Of a stretch of 64,000 nucleotides of DNA, positions 12,472 to 24,529 are shown in pieces. The notes under the pieces are model-generated. The model was not told the DNA's origin. It did no database searches and saw nothing but the letters and a program-made list of their open reading frames with translations. The position numbers and the translations under genes are program-made. The DNA lies in assembly GCF_027595985.1 (NCBI RefSeq), contig NC_073302.1:280829116-280893115 (forward strand), written 5' to 3'. Position 1 is the first letter of the stretch. Each line of letters opens with the position of its first letter. This stretch comes from Sorex araneus. Taxonomy: Eukaryota > Chordata > Mammalia > Eulipotyphla > Soricidae.

Positions 12472-14369
12472 GACAGACCTAAAAGAGAAAAACATGAGCT
12501 CAGAGGGCTGATTGCCCCTTGGATTGAGAACTTTGACTCTCCATCACATTCCATATTTATCCTCTTGGACCACCAATGGAAGAACAATAGCAAACATTTA
12601 CATACATTTGCCCATCTATGCTAATCTAAGCAGGACAGGATTTTACATATCAAAGAAAGGAGCACTATAGCTGTAGAAATCTCTGGAATGGATTGATCTC
12701 AAGGGATTCTTCACTGGAAAAGGGAGCAGAGATAGAGTGCTTACAGAGGGCTTGCCCCAGGGTGCTGGCTATTCTGGAGAATATTCAGCCCCTCTCCTCA
12801 ACCAAATTAATCTCCATTACTCAAACTAATCCAGAAAACTAATAATCTTCAAAATAGTAACAATAACAATGAAAGCAACAATAAGAATAAAAAACAATCA
12901 CAGCAATGTTATTGTAACTACTTAAATATACATACACACATATACATACATGGATATTTATAAATAAACATATTTATGTATGCATATGTAAAAAAGTTCA
13001 CAAAATGGTCTCAATCCACTTTTTTGCAAACTACAATTGGCATAAAATCTGTAACAATTAAGTAGTGAAATATTCTGAAGTAATCAAGAATAATTTATCA
13101 CATATAAATCTGATAGATAAATAGATATGTTATGATCAAAATATTATCAATTATGAATATCCAATATTAGATCAAAGTAATGGAAAGTATTGGCTTTATG
13201 TATAAAAAGAAGAATGAGAGAAGTTTTTTCTGTTCATCATGAAAGATCATAACGCCACCCATAATCTGTATACTTAATGAAAATCTGGCTTAATCTAATC
13301 TCTTACAATATATGCCAATTTTCTGGAAATACTAAGGCAGAGAATCATAATGAAATATGGCAGGAGGGTGTACTCAACTATGAAGAGTCTGAAGGTCAAA
13401 AAGAACAAGCACTTCAATAGACCACTATAATAAAGAAATTACGAATGGGAGGTATATCTGTGAATTAAAATATTTTTATGTATAACAATGAAAAACAGTA
13501 GCATCTAGGTTTTATGTTTTGGATATTGGAACTATAAAAAGTAGTTGACTAAGTGAGACAGGTTGATTGCCTATATTGGAAGAGAAATGTCTGATATTGA
13601 AATAGGACAAAGTTCTTCATGGTTGACTAATAAAGTTTTATTTCTTGAACTTATATTAGTTAGAGTAGCATTTACTTCATTAAAATTCATTAAACAATGC
13701 TTTATTTTGTACATTTTTTCTTTATGTGTGTTTTATTACTAATAAAAAGGTTGTACAAAAGAACAAATTACCACATTCCTGACTATAAATAGCAATTTCA
13801 ATTTATTCAAAATTGCCTTATCTAAAAGATATATTTTATACCTTTATATAATTTCAAGTATAGAGATATTTTATATCACTATAATTATTTGAATTTTATT
13901 AGGGAAAATTGCATTAAAAATCTTCATTTGCATCTATAAATTTTAAAGCATACTTTATATTCTTAACTATTAGTTTAAGTATCTTCTGCAATTTAGCATC
14001 ATTTCTAAGTGCATATTTTATGCTTCAACCAAGTATTAAATTATTTACTACAAATGACATTTGAACATAACTTTTTAATTTGAGCTTACTATTTTCTGAA
14101 ATCATCTCATATCTACTCTTGCAGCCAACATGAACAAAAATCTGTCCATGATATGATTCACATTTTGCCCAGCCAAGAACCAAATCTTTCTGTACACATT
14201 GTTTTTGTTTTGTTGCTTTTACTTAAAGGAATACTAGATGACATCATCAAATACATGCAGAACTAACTGGATGATAATGGCAATTATTTCAGGAATATAA
14301 ATGTTACCGTATTTAAGAAGCGAACTAAACCATAAACGGTGTATAATGATATACTGAAATAGAAGTTCT
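12472..14369. other. AT-rich intergenic DNA
   Basis: No confident gene or repeat in about 1.9 kb. Stretches at 12500-12830 are less AT-rich than the rest but match no family I recognise. Confidence 0.5.
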
Positions 14370-15251
14370 CTGTGTTGTCAGGATGTGATGAAAAAGGGTC
14401 TCTCAGCCACTGCTGATGAGAACGTTGTCTGGTTCAGCCCCTATGAAAAATAGTATGGAGGGTTCTCAGTAATCTTGAAATTAAGCTGCCATACAACCCA
14501 ACAGTTCCACTTTGGGTATCTAATCTCAGGACAGAAAAAAAATATTCATACAAAGCAATATATACACATCACTATTCATTCCAGCACCCTAAGATTTGGA
14601 ATCAATCTCGATGCCCCTAGATTTGTTATACAGATAAATAAATCATGAAGATGTGGCATATATATATGTATATATATATATATATAGTGGAATATGACAC
14701 AACTCTAAGGAATGATAAAATCATGTGATTCACTGCAACATGGATGCAACTGAAAGATATTATGTTAAATAAAATAAGGCAGAAAAAGGACAAGCATAGG
14801 ATGAAATCACTTAGATGTGATATTTTGAATAACTGAATAGAGGAAACAGAATGATTTAAAGGGGAGAAACTTAGATCACCCCTGGCCCCAGAGTACAGGG
14901 AGAAAGGAGAAGGAAAGCAATTGATTAGCAGTGGTGAGGGGAAGAAATAGATTAAAAAAAAAAATCAGGGTACAAGGTCAAGGGGGATTCAGGTATATCC
15001 GCGGTGCTAAGGAATGATAGAGCTAAATATCCAAACCACAGAGTCAACAACACTGAAATCATGAGACCCAAATTTTAACAACCAGATTTAAAATGGTGAC
15101 TGTCAAGATGACAAGCTGAGATTGAGAGGCTCGGAGAGGGAACCTGGGAACATTGGTGGAGGGAAGCTGACACTGGTGGTGGGGCTGGTGCTGGAACCTT
15201 GTATGTCTAAACCCCAACTATGAATAGCTTTGCAAAACATGGTGCTTTAAT
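14370..15251 (+). mobile_element. L1 3' end (end of ORF2 plus 3' UTR), old
   Basis: Starts GTTGTCAGGATGTGATG and continues through typical ORF2 3' motifs (TATGGAGGGTTCTCAGTAAT, ACATGGATGCAACTGAAAG) into the UTR (CCTGGGAACATTGGTGGAGG near 15142), ending in CTTTAATAAAAT. No frame stays open. A TA array at about 14659-14686 interrupts the ORF2 part. The tail is the target of the next element. Confidence 0.82.
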
Positions 15252-15813
15252 AAAATCACTGTATCACTGTTGTTCTGATGCTCATTGATTTGCTGGAGTG
15301 GGCATCAGTAACATCTCCATTAGTCCCTGTCATATTCAGGGTAGGGGAATGAGTCCCAATATTTTCAATATTTTTACTGTTTGGGGCATATGAAATATGC
15401 CGCGGGTAGCTTGCCAGCCTCTGCCGTTTGAGATTCTGCATCCATCTCTTCTGGGAACTGTGCTTTATAGTCTCTGGATCTTGGCCGTTGGTGAGATTAC
15501 ATGGCGCCAGGGGCAGTCTGTGCATGTGACTACCAAGGTACTGGAAAGTGGGATCTGGTTGGAGGAGGCCCAGTCCCAATCCTAGCAGGCTTGGTGATCT
15601 CAACCATGAGTCCCGCATACCTGTGTTTCTCTGTCGGTTCCATCATGGGTGAGGCTTGTCTGAGGTGTGGAGAGTGGCCGTGAGCATGGCTGTGGCTGGA
15701 TTCTGGAGGTTTTCGACTGTCGGGGTTCTGCTGGGGGCAGGGAGGGAAACTCAACCTGTCCTTCTCCGAGGGGGCCTCAGTGAAGACAATCTGGTGCAGG
15801 GCAGGAGATTCTA
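15252..15813 (-). mobile_element. Long RTE-tailed non-autonomous element, unrecognised 5' body
   Basis: Read on the minus strand: about 380 bp of GC-richer sequence I do not recognise (15430-15813), then the inner part of the type B body (GGCAAGCTACCCGCGGCATA), a short A-rich insert, and the RTE-type tail ending AACAGTGATACAGTG. It lacks the tRNA-like head. A matching GCTTTAAT at 15244-15251 and 15814-15821 suggests the whole 562 bp arrived as one insertion into the L1 tail. A 120-codon minus-strand frame covers part of it, without any known domain. Confidence 0.65.
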
Positions 15814-15821
15814 GCTTTAAT

Positions 15822-16334
15822 TAAATAAAATTAAAAAATAAGCAAATATGAATGTCAAAAATGGAATGAAAGTATGAAACTAATACATAAGTAAATAATG
15901 AGAAAAAAGAAACCAGAAATGCTCTTAAGTATTCTGATATACAGGATTTAGACCTAACAGGGGTGGGAGGAGAGTGGTTCTTCTGCCTTTTTTTGATGCT
16001 GAAAAAGTCAACATTAACAGAAGAATGAATAAGAAAGAGGAAAGATTCAGTTTCTTTTGAGACTGTTGACACTTATATTATGATATTTGACTTCTCAAGT
16101 ACATAATACCATAATTCTCTTTTTTCCCAAATCAATTTGAGTTGGATATTGTGCAATTGATTGCTCTATTATATATTCATTTTGCACTTAAGTAACAGCA
16201 TGTCCAAATACTATAATAGTCTGTTGTGACAGTTATTCTTGAATATGTTTGGACACATAAGGGACAACTGATGAAAATGTTTACATGAGATATTTTGTCA
16301 AACACTGTGGCAGATTAATAAAATTTGCAAGATT
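15822..16334. other. AT-rich intergenic DNA
   Basis: No recognisable feature. Confidence 0.5.
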
Positions 16335-16345
16335 ATTGTTACATG

Positions 16346-16592
16346 GGCTGGAGCGATAGCACAGTGGTAGGGCATTCGCCTTTCACGCAGCCAACCCTGG
16401 TTGGATTCCTCAGCCCCTCTAGGAGAGCCTGAGAGCCCGGCAAGGAGAGTATCGTGCCCCCATGACAGAGCCTGGCAAGCTACTCATCGCATACTCGATA
16501 TACCAAAAACAGTAACAACAAGTCTTACAATGAGAGACGTTACTGGTGCCCGCTTGAATAAATCGATGAGGAACGGGATGACAATGACAGTG
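16346..16592 (+). mobile_element. Type B SINE, full length
   Basis: Head GGGCTGGAGCGATAGCACAG, B-box region GGTTGGATTCC, body with two GGCAAG units (at about 16439 and 16473), then GAGACGTTACTGGTGCCCGC and the tail GGGATGACAATGACAGTGAT. TSD ATTGTTACATG (16335-16345) versus ATTGCTACATG (16593-16603). Confidence 0.93.
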
Positions 16593-16625
16593 ATTGCTAC
16601 ATGTTTTTTATTTAAAAGATCATAC

Positions 16626-16793
16626 GGGGGCTGGAGCGATAGCACAGCGGGTAGGGAGTTTGCCTTGCACGCGGCCAACTCGGGTTCAAATTCCAGCATC
16701 CCAAATGGTCCCCTGAGCACAGCCAGGAGTAATTCCTGAATGTAAAACCAGGAGTAACCCCTGTGCATCGCCGGTTGTGACAAACACAAAAAA
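16626..16793 (+). mobile_element. Type A SINE, young
   Basis: Nearly consensus head and body ending ACAAACACAAAAAAA, with TSD ATCATAC at 16619-16625 and 16794-16800. It lies 23 bp after a type B copy, so the two SINE types can be compared directly: identical head through the B-box, then unrelated bodies and tails. Confidence 0.95.
16640..16693 (+). promoter_or_regulatory. RNA polymerase III A-box and B-box in a SINE head
   Basis: TAGCACAGCGGGTAGG (from 16640) fits the tRNA A-box, and GGTTCAAATTC (16683-16693) fits the B-box with one inserted base compared with GGTTCGATTCC in better copies. Internal promoters of this kind drive SINE transcription. The extra A may weaken this copy. Confidence 0.75.
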
Positions 16794-17025
16794 ATCATAC
16801 ATCTTTTTGTTAATTCAAAAGGCTTTGATAATGTTTACAACAAAAGGTGAATAGGTTCAGTAATGGGACATCTCATTCCTGTAGAACCAAAGAAATCTGA
16901 AGAAAAAGTAGACTGTAGTTTTTAAAGACCTCATGTTTACACATTGCAAATGCATATACAAATCTTGTGAAAATGTAAGTTTTGTCTGTCTTCTTTATTT
17001 AGCTATCTCAGCTATTCATTTACTG

Positions 17026-17203
17026 TATGGGGGCTACTCCTAAGCAATCATCAGGGAAGCCTAGAAGAGCTGGGGCCCCACCCACAACTTTTATCCAAAC
17101 AGAACTGCAGTAAAAGGACCCAGGAATATCATGTGGTACTGGGAGTTACACCCAGCTTGCCTGCATGTGCCTTAAACTCTGTACTGTCTCCCAGTCCTCA
17201 CCT
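17026..17203 (-). mobile_element. Old SINE, strongly diverged
   Basis: Retains a minus-strand order of body then head: TACTGGGAGTTACACCCAGC, then CTTGCCTGCATGTGCCTTAA and CTGTCTCCCAGTCC. It could belong to an older eulipotyphlan SINE group rather than type A. Confidence 0.6.
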
Positions 17204-17903
17204 TTTCACGATTTACAATTATGTTGAGTATCCAAAAACTTAGTCTTTGTGAAATATGTGGCTATGAAGCCATATGTCTTCAGTTCCCTCTAAGGAAAGC
17301 TTAAGCCCAGAAACTAAGTTACTATTCATAGCCACAGAAGAAATAGAGAGATGAAAAAATATTAAATGTCATAAATGGGAAATTTTCTATAATTAAGGTC
17401 GCTGTCTTACCTAAAATAATATATAAGTTAAAAAAAAAGAAACTGCGTATTTTACTTTCAACCAAATGCTTACAACTCTGGATGGATATCAGGGTCAAAA
17501 AGGATTTTGTCGCTTACATCATTATCTTGTTTATCAGGTTGATTTTGTTTGTAGGCATTTTGCTTCTCCCTGATTATGTTGTCTACAAAGCTTGATGTGC
17601 CAGAGAAAGTTGAGTACTGCTTGTTGTTGTTTTTGTAGCACTTTAACTAAAGCCTCTATGATCACTAATCACAGCATAATATAATAACTTGATTACACAT
17701 TTGTCTCCCTTGGTCTGAGAATTAATTAAAGATAGTAATGCAGTCTGATTCATTTGAATTTCCCGAATTCTCAATGTAGTTATGCAACCATGGATTATAA
17801 TAGATTACATATATGTTAATGTTTGGTTGTTTGGAGAAGCTGACAAAATGGCAAGTGGAGAACTGAAATTCAGTTCCTTATAGCAGTAATTGCAAAATAA
17901 TAT
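17204..17903. other. AT-rich intergenic DNA
   Basis: No recognisable feature. Confidence 0.5.
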
Positions 17904-18018
17904 TTTGTTGTTGCTGTTATTGTTGTTTTTGTTGCCTTGGGGCTATGAACATATGTGGTGTTGGAAACAGAGTATAGTGTATAAGGCAAGTACACTACGC
18001 ATTGTGCTATCACATTCA
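17904..18018 (-). mobile_element. Old SINE fragment
   Basis: A TTG-rich tail (17904-17935) followed by GGCTATGAACATATG and a head remnant GGCAAGTACACTACGCATTG then TGCTATCACATTC. The body is mostly deleted. Confidence 0.55.
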
Positions 18019-19589
18019 TGGAATAGTATTTTAGAGAAAAGTCTCTCAGAGGAGTAAACCACTGACTAGATATGTGACCAAAAAGTTCTCTCTCTCAAAG
18101 TCTTAGTTGCAAATATTTTATATTAGTGCATAAAAATATAGCTGCAGGTCTAAGACAAATTGAGATGGAATACATATGGGATTACAAAAAATGGTGAGTA
18201 ATAAATAATAAGTATTGAACATATACTAGGTTTCATTTAGCATTTATCATTGATGTTTTGAAACCTTATTTCAAGACAATTTTCTATGTCAATATCTAAT
18301 TCTAAAATTTTAGAGTTTAAATTTGTTTGCAAAAAACATCTGAAAGGGAAAAATGTATCTACCATTGATCTAGCTATTCATCTACTCTCTTCTTATTGCT
18401 GAACCTACAAATTTTCCTTGCTGTCAGTTTAGTACATTGAACATCCTCATGTCCTTAATCTCCTAAGTATATCTTCTAAGTCACCAAAGGATAATTTTAT
18501 CCCTAAGTCTCATATAGCCTTCTCATTTTATTAAGAAAAATCTAAGGAATGACAAAAAAAAATCAAATGAAATTAAGTAACTGCTGCAGATTTCTTAATT
18601 CAATTTTTAAATCAATGATTCCACAAGCCTGCATAAGATTACCAAAGACTATTAGACTATTTATGATATAGTTTTCAAATTGTTATTTTTAACTTAGCAT
18701 TGTGATTTTATGAAATAAAATTCCTCATCCTAAATTATATGAGGGAAATTTCAGGAGATTGATTTTTAGAATGCAGTCTTTCTTTAGGAAACATTTCTAA
18801 AAAATAACATTAGAAATTTAAACACCTAATTGCAGATAAAAGAATTATATTTTGTTGTTTATACCTATTTTCACTTGCTATATCATCTCTTAAAGCTTTG
18901 CATTAATCAAAGTTTGAGAAGATGTGGACTAGAGAGGGAAAAATTAAATAATGAGGCCATTAGATAAAAGGTTTTCCCAATGCCTTAGCTGTATACATAA
19001 GGAAACCATATCTCAAGTGTCTGAATGCCTTAAGGTTACAATATGGAAACCTAAGTACAGCCAATTACAGTCAAGTAAAATCTACCTAGTCATAAGTTCT
19101 ACTATTTGCTTATGCATTTTATTTAACAAAATCTGTCTCAGAGCTATTGTCTGTGAGATGTCGTGTTTCCAATTTGGTGCTGTCCAATTCAGATTAATTG
19201 GATAAACTTATAAAAATATGCATGCCTTATCTTTAGACTAAGACAATAAAAACTTGCAATTTAGAGAATGGCAGGAAATTTCCATTCTCTTAAAAAATTA
19301 TGAATTCATGAAAATTGATTTTAATTTTCCTGGACTAAAATGCATTTAGTTTTTAATTCTTTAGCATGTATAATGGATATGAACTTTATCTGCATTATTG
19401 TGATTTACTAAAAATGAGAGTTGATCATTTAGATAATGCAAATATATTTTTCATATACATACATGCAACTCAGAAAAATCATTGAGGGCCCTATAATTCT
19501 TATTTTCTCTTCTAAATAATTCATTTTCAGCTACTTATAAAAATAAATAGCAATTATAAAATGGGAACATACCTCAATTAAAAATAAGG
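18019..19589. other. AT-rich intergenic DNA
   Basis: No confident gene or repeat in about 1.57 kb. Frames here (for example 84 codons from 18951) have no recognisable domain. Confidence 0.55.
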
Positions 19590-19768
19590 GAAGGGGATAG
19601 AGATATAGTTCCGTGCCTTGCATGCAGATGACCCAGATTTGATCCTTGGCACAATACAAGATCCCCAGAAGGCTATCAGAATTTATCCCTTTATACAGTA
19701 TGAGGAAGAAGCCCTGAGTACCTCTAGGAGTGCTCCCATAACCCTCAAAAGTAAAACAAAGGAAGACA
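19590..19768 (+). mobile_element. Old type A-like SINE
   Basis: GATAGAGATATAGTTCCGTG head, GACCCAGATTTGATCCTTGG B-box region, then a body with an extra TACAGTATGAGGAAG stretch and a decayed CCTCAAAAGTAAAACAAA tail. Confidence 0.7.
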
Positions 19769-20020
19769 TCCCTTCTATGCACACACACAAAAAAGTCTCT
19801 CTCCTAGAGTCTTTCAGAATACCTTCAGTAAAAGTTCAGTTTTTGTCCCTTTAAAATGTACAAGCTTAATAAGTTTTTTCACAGTATTAATATTGAGGAA
19901 AAACTTTCTAAAAGATTTGAGAAATCTCTTTGAAAATTAATTAAGGAATATAGAACCACTACTTCTCAGTTTTGTATGGAAAGAAATTTTAGTGACTTGG
20001 TGCTCCAAATTGCAAAACTA

Positions 20021-20180
20021 GGGCTGGAGAGAAATTGCAGAGAATTGGGGCTCTTGCTTTGCATGTGGGGGATTTTGGTCCTTATGGTCCCCTGAACATC
20101 ACCAAGAGTGATTCCGGAGTACAGAGATAGGAGACATCCTTGAGCTTCCTGGCTGTAGCCTAAACACTAAAGGGAAAAAA
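20021..20180 (+). mobile_element. Old type A SINE
   Basis: GGGCTGGAGAGAAATTGCAG head; TATGGTCCCCTGAACATCAC and GAGTGATTCCGGAGTACAGA body; tail AAACACTAAAGGGAAAAAAA. Confidence 0.8.
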
Positions 20181-20904
20181 ATGCAAAACAACTTAATACC
20201 ACAAAGAATCAAAAGAATCACTTCTTCCTTTAAATTAAGTTTAATCACTTTTATTACCTGGCAAAATTAGTTTGAACAAATGTGAGACCAATAGTATAAC
20301 TCTGTCCTCTTATTTTGATAGTAGTTTTATTTTTACGGCTATCATGTCTGGGATGAGTTGTTTCTACTTGACTCTCTAAATAGATGGGAAAGCTTTATAT
20401 TTCTTCGTCTCTTAATGAATTGCCTATAATATGCATGGCATTCTGGTTTCATACTTATTCCACAGTAAGTTTTGTTTTCTCTTCAATCTTGCAGAGAGAT
20501 TTTCTGCATTATGATGTGTTTGGCATTTTAATTATAGCCCCCAACAAGTGGTAGACTGGGGATCATTTATAAGGGCCAAAATTGGAAAGTGGGTAATATT
20601 CGATTGGCCTGATAAAATAGAAACTGACAGTTATTGAAGGAAAAATATCAATTTGAAGAAAGATATTACAAAATTGTGAATTTGAAGGTGCAGACACCAG
20701 ATTTTGAAACAAAGACATGTATCAGAAACATAGCGATACATTCCAAATTGTGGAATCAAGATTATCAAGATTGAGCATACATGTACTAAAATATTATTAT
20801 ATTGGGCACAGCAAATTCAGCTGTGACTAAACGTAGTGATATCATTTAAACATTATTAAGGTTTTCCTATATTTTGTGCCTATGTAGATTGTGACAAGTG
20901 AAAT
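20181..20904. other. AT-rich intergenic DNA
   Basis: No recognisable feature. Confidence 0.5.
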
Positions 20905-21067
20905 AGGCTGGAGAGATAGTAGAGTGAGTAGGCAGCCACTGACAGACCTGGGTTCAATCCTGGCACCACATATAGTCCCTTAGCTCTTAGCACCAGGAGT
21001 GATCCCTTATGTAGATCCAAGAGTAAGCCCTGATCACTACTGAACTAAATACTAGAACAAAATATGG
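20905..21067 (+). mobile_element. Old type A SINE leading into a GGAA array
   Basis: AGGCTGGAGAGATAGTAGAG head, GACCTGGGTTCAATCCTGGC B-box region, GCACCAGGAGTGATCCCTTA body. Its A-rich 3' tail passes directly into the GGAA/GGAAA microsatellite. Confidence 0.85.
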
Positions 21068-21254
21068 ACAAAAGAAAGGAAAGAAGGAAGGAAAGAAGGA
21101 AGGAAGGGAGAGAGGAAGGGAGGGAGGGAGGGAGGGAGGAAGGAAGGAAGGAAGGAAGGAAGGAAGGAAGGAAGGAAGGAAGGAAGGAAGGAAGGAAGGA
21201 AGGAAGGAAGGAAGGAAGGAAAGAAGGAAGGAAGGAAGGAAGGAAGGAAGGAAA
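21068..21254 (+). repeat. (GGAA)n microsatellite, first array
   Basis: About 187 bp of GGAA units with GGAAA and GGGA variants toward the SINE side. The longest uninterrupted run is about 21137-21218. Long frames of lysine/glutamate/glycine/arginine repeats on both strands are artefacts of the array. Confidence 0.97.
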
Positions 21255-21309
21255 ACCCTAATGAACCCTGTAACAAATGACTAGTCACCCTTCTATAAAA
21301 AAAAAGAAG

Positions 21310-21510
21310 AAAAGGAAGGGAGGAAGGAAGAGAACAAAGAAGGAAGGAAGGGAGGAAGGGAGGAAGGAAGGAAGGAAGGGAGGAAGGAAGGGAGGAAGGA
21401 AGGAAGGGAGGGAGGAAGGAAGGAAGGAAGGAAGGAAGGAAGGAAGGAAGGAAGGAAGGAAGGAAGGAAGGAAGGAAGGAAGGAAGGAAGGAAGGAAGGA
21501 AGGAAGAAGG
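21310..21510 (+). repeat. (GGAA)n microsatellite, second array
   Basis: About 200 bp of GGAA and GGGA units, 55 bp after the first array on the same strand. Between them is a short stretch with an A-rich run (21297-21310). The 3' end is the purest part. Confidence 0.97.
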
Positions 21511-23408
21511 TAATAGAAAAATATTATTTTTTCTGGCATAGAGATCTCTGCATATTCACTCTTTTGAGTATATCAGGGAAAAACACATCATCAAAACTCC
21601 AGGACAAGATTTTAAATAATACTTATATACACAACAGGTCAAATTAAATAAATATTCAAATTGGTAATTTTTTTGTTATTTAAATTTAGAAAAAACTGGA
21701 AGAACTATTCAGTGAAAAAAATAGAATCAGTAGAAAGTAAAGCATATTTGTCCTTGTTCTCCCTAACTTGATGCTAACAAAGACAAGTAATTATGTGAGT
21801 TATCTGAACATGTAATTAGTACTTTTCCTGCCATTTCTTTTTATTTTCAAAGGGACTTAAGTCTTAAGTCCTTTTGCTTAATCACCTAAAGGAATTTTCT
21901 CCTAATTAATGCACCAATCAGCACATAATTATTTGGGGGAGGGGATGAAAGAAATTATAAAAGGCAATGTGATTCAAAGCTCCGGACCTCTCTCTGTGGA
22001 CCTGGAGTAGAGTAATAAGACTAGGCATATCACAGTGTGTTCATATTTCTGACTTATGCAGACTTAAGGTGATGATGTATGTATTTTCAAGCCACTAAGT
22101 TAGTGATGATTTGTTTGGCTAACAAGAGAAAAATAATTCAGAGGCCACTAAGGCAAGAATGTTTGACTACATTCTGATTGATTTGGTGCTTCGCATTATA
22201 GAAAAGATCCTTTAAAGAAATGCTAAATCTATACTGCACATAAGGATGTACTAGACATGTTGAAATTGAAGTGTAGGATCCTCATTCTAATATGTAAGCT
22301 GAACTCATTCCTGTGTGCCTCTGTTCTGCATATGAAAAATTCGTATACCCAGTGGTGAGTTATGATGAGGTAATCAATATTTCCTTCTTTGTTTTTTTTT
22401 TATAACGGAGTATCGACTCTAACATGCATACACTAAAACAGAACACACAACATCAAAATTAGGGTTCAGAGATGTTCTGGGTAATTACTTACTCAGAATG
22501 AAAGCTCCGATGACTATCGTTGCTGCATAAAATAGTCCTTTGATAAACAAGCTGTCCCTTCAGCCTTACAAAATGGCGTTAATTGCGGCTCAAAGACAAG
22601 AGCTTCAATTATCTTGGCAACTTCTGTATTCTTTTATTAGGTTGAAATTAGTGGCAAGTAATGAATTATATTTGATGTGAGCAATGTTGGTTTTGTAAGT
22701 CTAGTCCAAGCATCCACGCCTGCTGGTTGGACACACTCCATAAACCTGCTCACAGGTTCTGTAACTATATTTGTTGGGCATTCCCAGATGCTGGCTATTG
22801 TTCCAAAGCTTGTGAAGATTATATGGTTGGAAGGAGAGGAGAAAAAAGGCTCGGTTTCTTCACAAATCTTTAATAAAGGCAGAGATAATGCCCTTCCATT
22901 GAAAATTGTTATCACTGAGGTGTGGCCTTTTTTTGTGGACTATTAAAGTTTTAGGTAGGTGCTGAAATATTTATTTGCACTGGAAACACTCAGACGGTGA
23001 GCAAAAAGCAATTGCTCACTCTGAAGTGATTAAAGTTGGTGGACTCTTAAATGAAGAGAAAATTCAATTCTCTCGTACTTTAGTGTCCAAGTTGGGGGGC
23101 TTAGTTAATGCAAAAGGTAGGAAAACACAGTAGTGAAAGAACCAGTACTACCCACTGCTCTATCTGTTTAATGTTACACAAGAACCTTTCCCATGACAGT
23201 TTTACCTGATAAGATAGATTGATGTACTGATAAACCCATAAACTTCCTCTCTGGCATATCTAGTGTGATGCTGGAGCAAACTGCCACAGTGATAATAAAT
23301 TGCTGATGGCACTGGATCTTCTTCATGAGAGGCTGAGACAAAGATCTGGATACTGACTATAAAGTATGGCATTTTGAGTGACTAAAAAATTTTGTTCATG
23401 TTCTCTCA
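21511..23408. other. Intergenic DNA, possibly unique sequence
   Basis: No confident repeat in about 1.9 kb. The part at about 22480-22950 is less AT-rich and lacks repeat hallmarks. Frames of 92 (minus) and 89 codons (plus) overlap there on opposite strands without recognisable domains; I do not call either a gene. Confidence 0.5.
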
Positions 23409-23661
23409 GGGTTGGCTTGAGCGATTGCACAGCGGGTAGGGGGTCTGACTTGCATGTGGCCAAGCCAGGTTTGATTCCTCCACCCTCTCAGAGAGCCTGG
23501 GAAGCTACCAAGTGTGTCCCGCCTGCACGGAAGACCCTGGCAAGCTACACGTGGAGTATTCAATATGCCAAAAACAGTAACGACAAGTCTCACAATGGAG
23601 ACGTTGCTGGTGCCTGCTCGAGCAAATCGATGAAGAACAGGATGACAGTGCTACAGTGCTA
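23409..23661 (+). mobile_element. Type B SINE, full length
   Basis: Head GGTTGGCTTGAGCGATTGCA, CCAGGTTTGATTCC B-box region, body with GGCAAGCTACACGTGGAGTA, then ACAATGGAGACGTTGCTGGT, CTGCTCGAGCAAATCGATGA and the tail GATGACAGTGCTACAGTGCT. Confidence 0.93.
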
Positions 23662-24515
23662 ATGCAAGGTAGCTCGCTGTTATTTATTGATCTACTTATA
23701 TATCTATATATTTATCTGTAAATTGCAATCTATAAACTATTTATCTGTAAAACTTACTGCAAGATAGCTCTCTCTTATTTATTGATCTAAACCTGCAAAC
23801 TAACACAGAAGACTCATTTAAAGAAAATGTCTGGATTGAATCAGAATATGTATGCATCGTTTGTATGAAAACTTCATAGATTTATGCTAAAAAACACCAT
23901 AGTGATGGAATTATTAAAGAAATGTAGGTCTCATCAATTTGGTACCAATGCCAGTGTATTCAAAGAAAAATTCTACTTGGCCTATTTTCAGTTCTTTCAC
24001 TGTACAAAATCATTCCCCACTACACCCAAGCTGATTTCCCAGTTCCAGCAGTGTAGAATGAGAAACATTTTGGAAGCTAAAATCCATCTTTTTGTCTCCT
24101 TTCTTCCATGCTTGATACTTATTCTTAACCTAACTTAAAGTATTTAACTCTCAATAGAATCAGTACTTCTCTATAAGATCTGGAAAAATATACATATTTC
24201 TCCATAATTCTATAATCACACTTTCATCAATTATAGACAACCTTGTATACTGTGATAACTATATAAGGTATGGCTTATAAGGTATACGGTAAGGTATAAT
24301 GTGTAATGCATACTCATCACAGTATAATGAGAAAATACTCTTATTTCTCACCAAAGAAAATAACAGTTCAGTGAAGCTTCCATCTTCAGTATGTATGTAT
24401 GCTATATGCCTATTGGACTTGTTTACTTCTACAGCTTTCTGGCCTGCCCCTAATGTCCCCTTGAATTTGAATTTTCTATTCTTAAGAAAAATTAGTATTG
24501 TCTTTGATTCCCATT
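23662..24515. other. AT-rich intergenic DNA
   Basis: No confident feature. A near-tandem AT-rich stretch lies around 23690-23770. Confidence 0.5.
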
Positions 24516-24529
24516 AAAAATCAGAAAGT

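Noticed and set aside
11908-12495. 195-codon minus-strand frame rich in serine, leucine and valine
   Set aside because: It is the antisense of the purine-rich part of LTR 1 and continues into a SINE; low-complexity composition with no domain.
16640-16693. SINE heads as functional tRNA genes
   Set aside because: A- and B-boxes are present, but the head lacks the complementary stems of a cloverleaf and is followed by SINE body in every copy.
22637-22946. Overlapping frames of 92 and 89 codons on opposite strands
   Set aside because: Opposite-strand overlap with no domain; more likely a stretch low in stop codons. Kept only as a possible conserved sequence.
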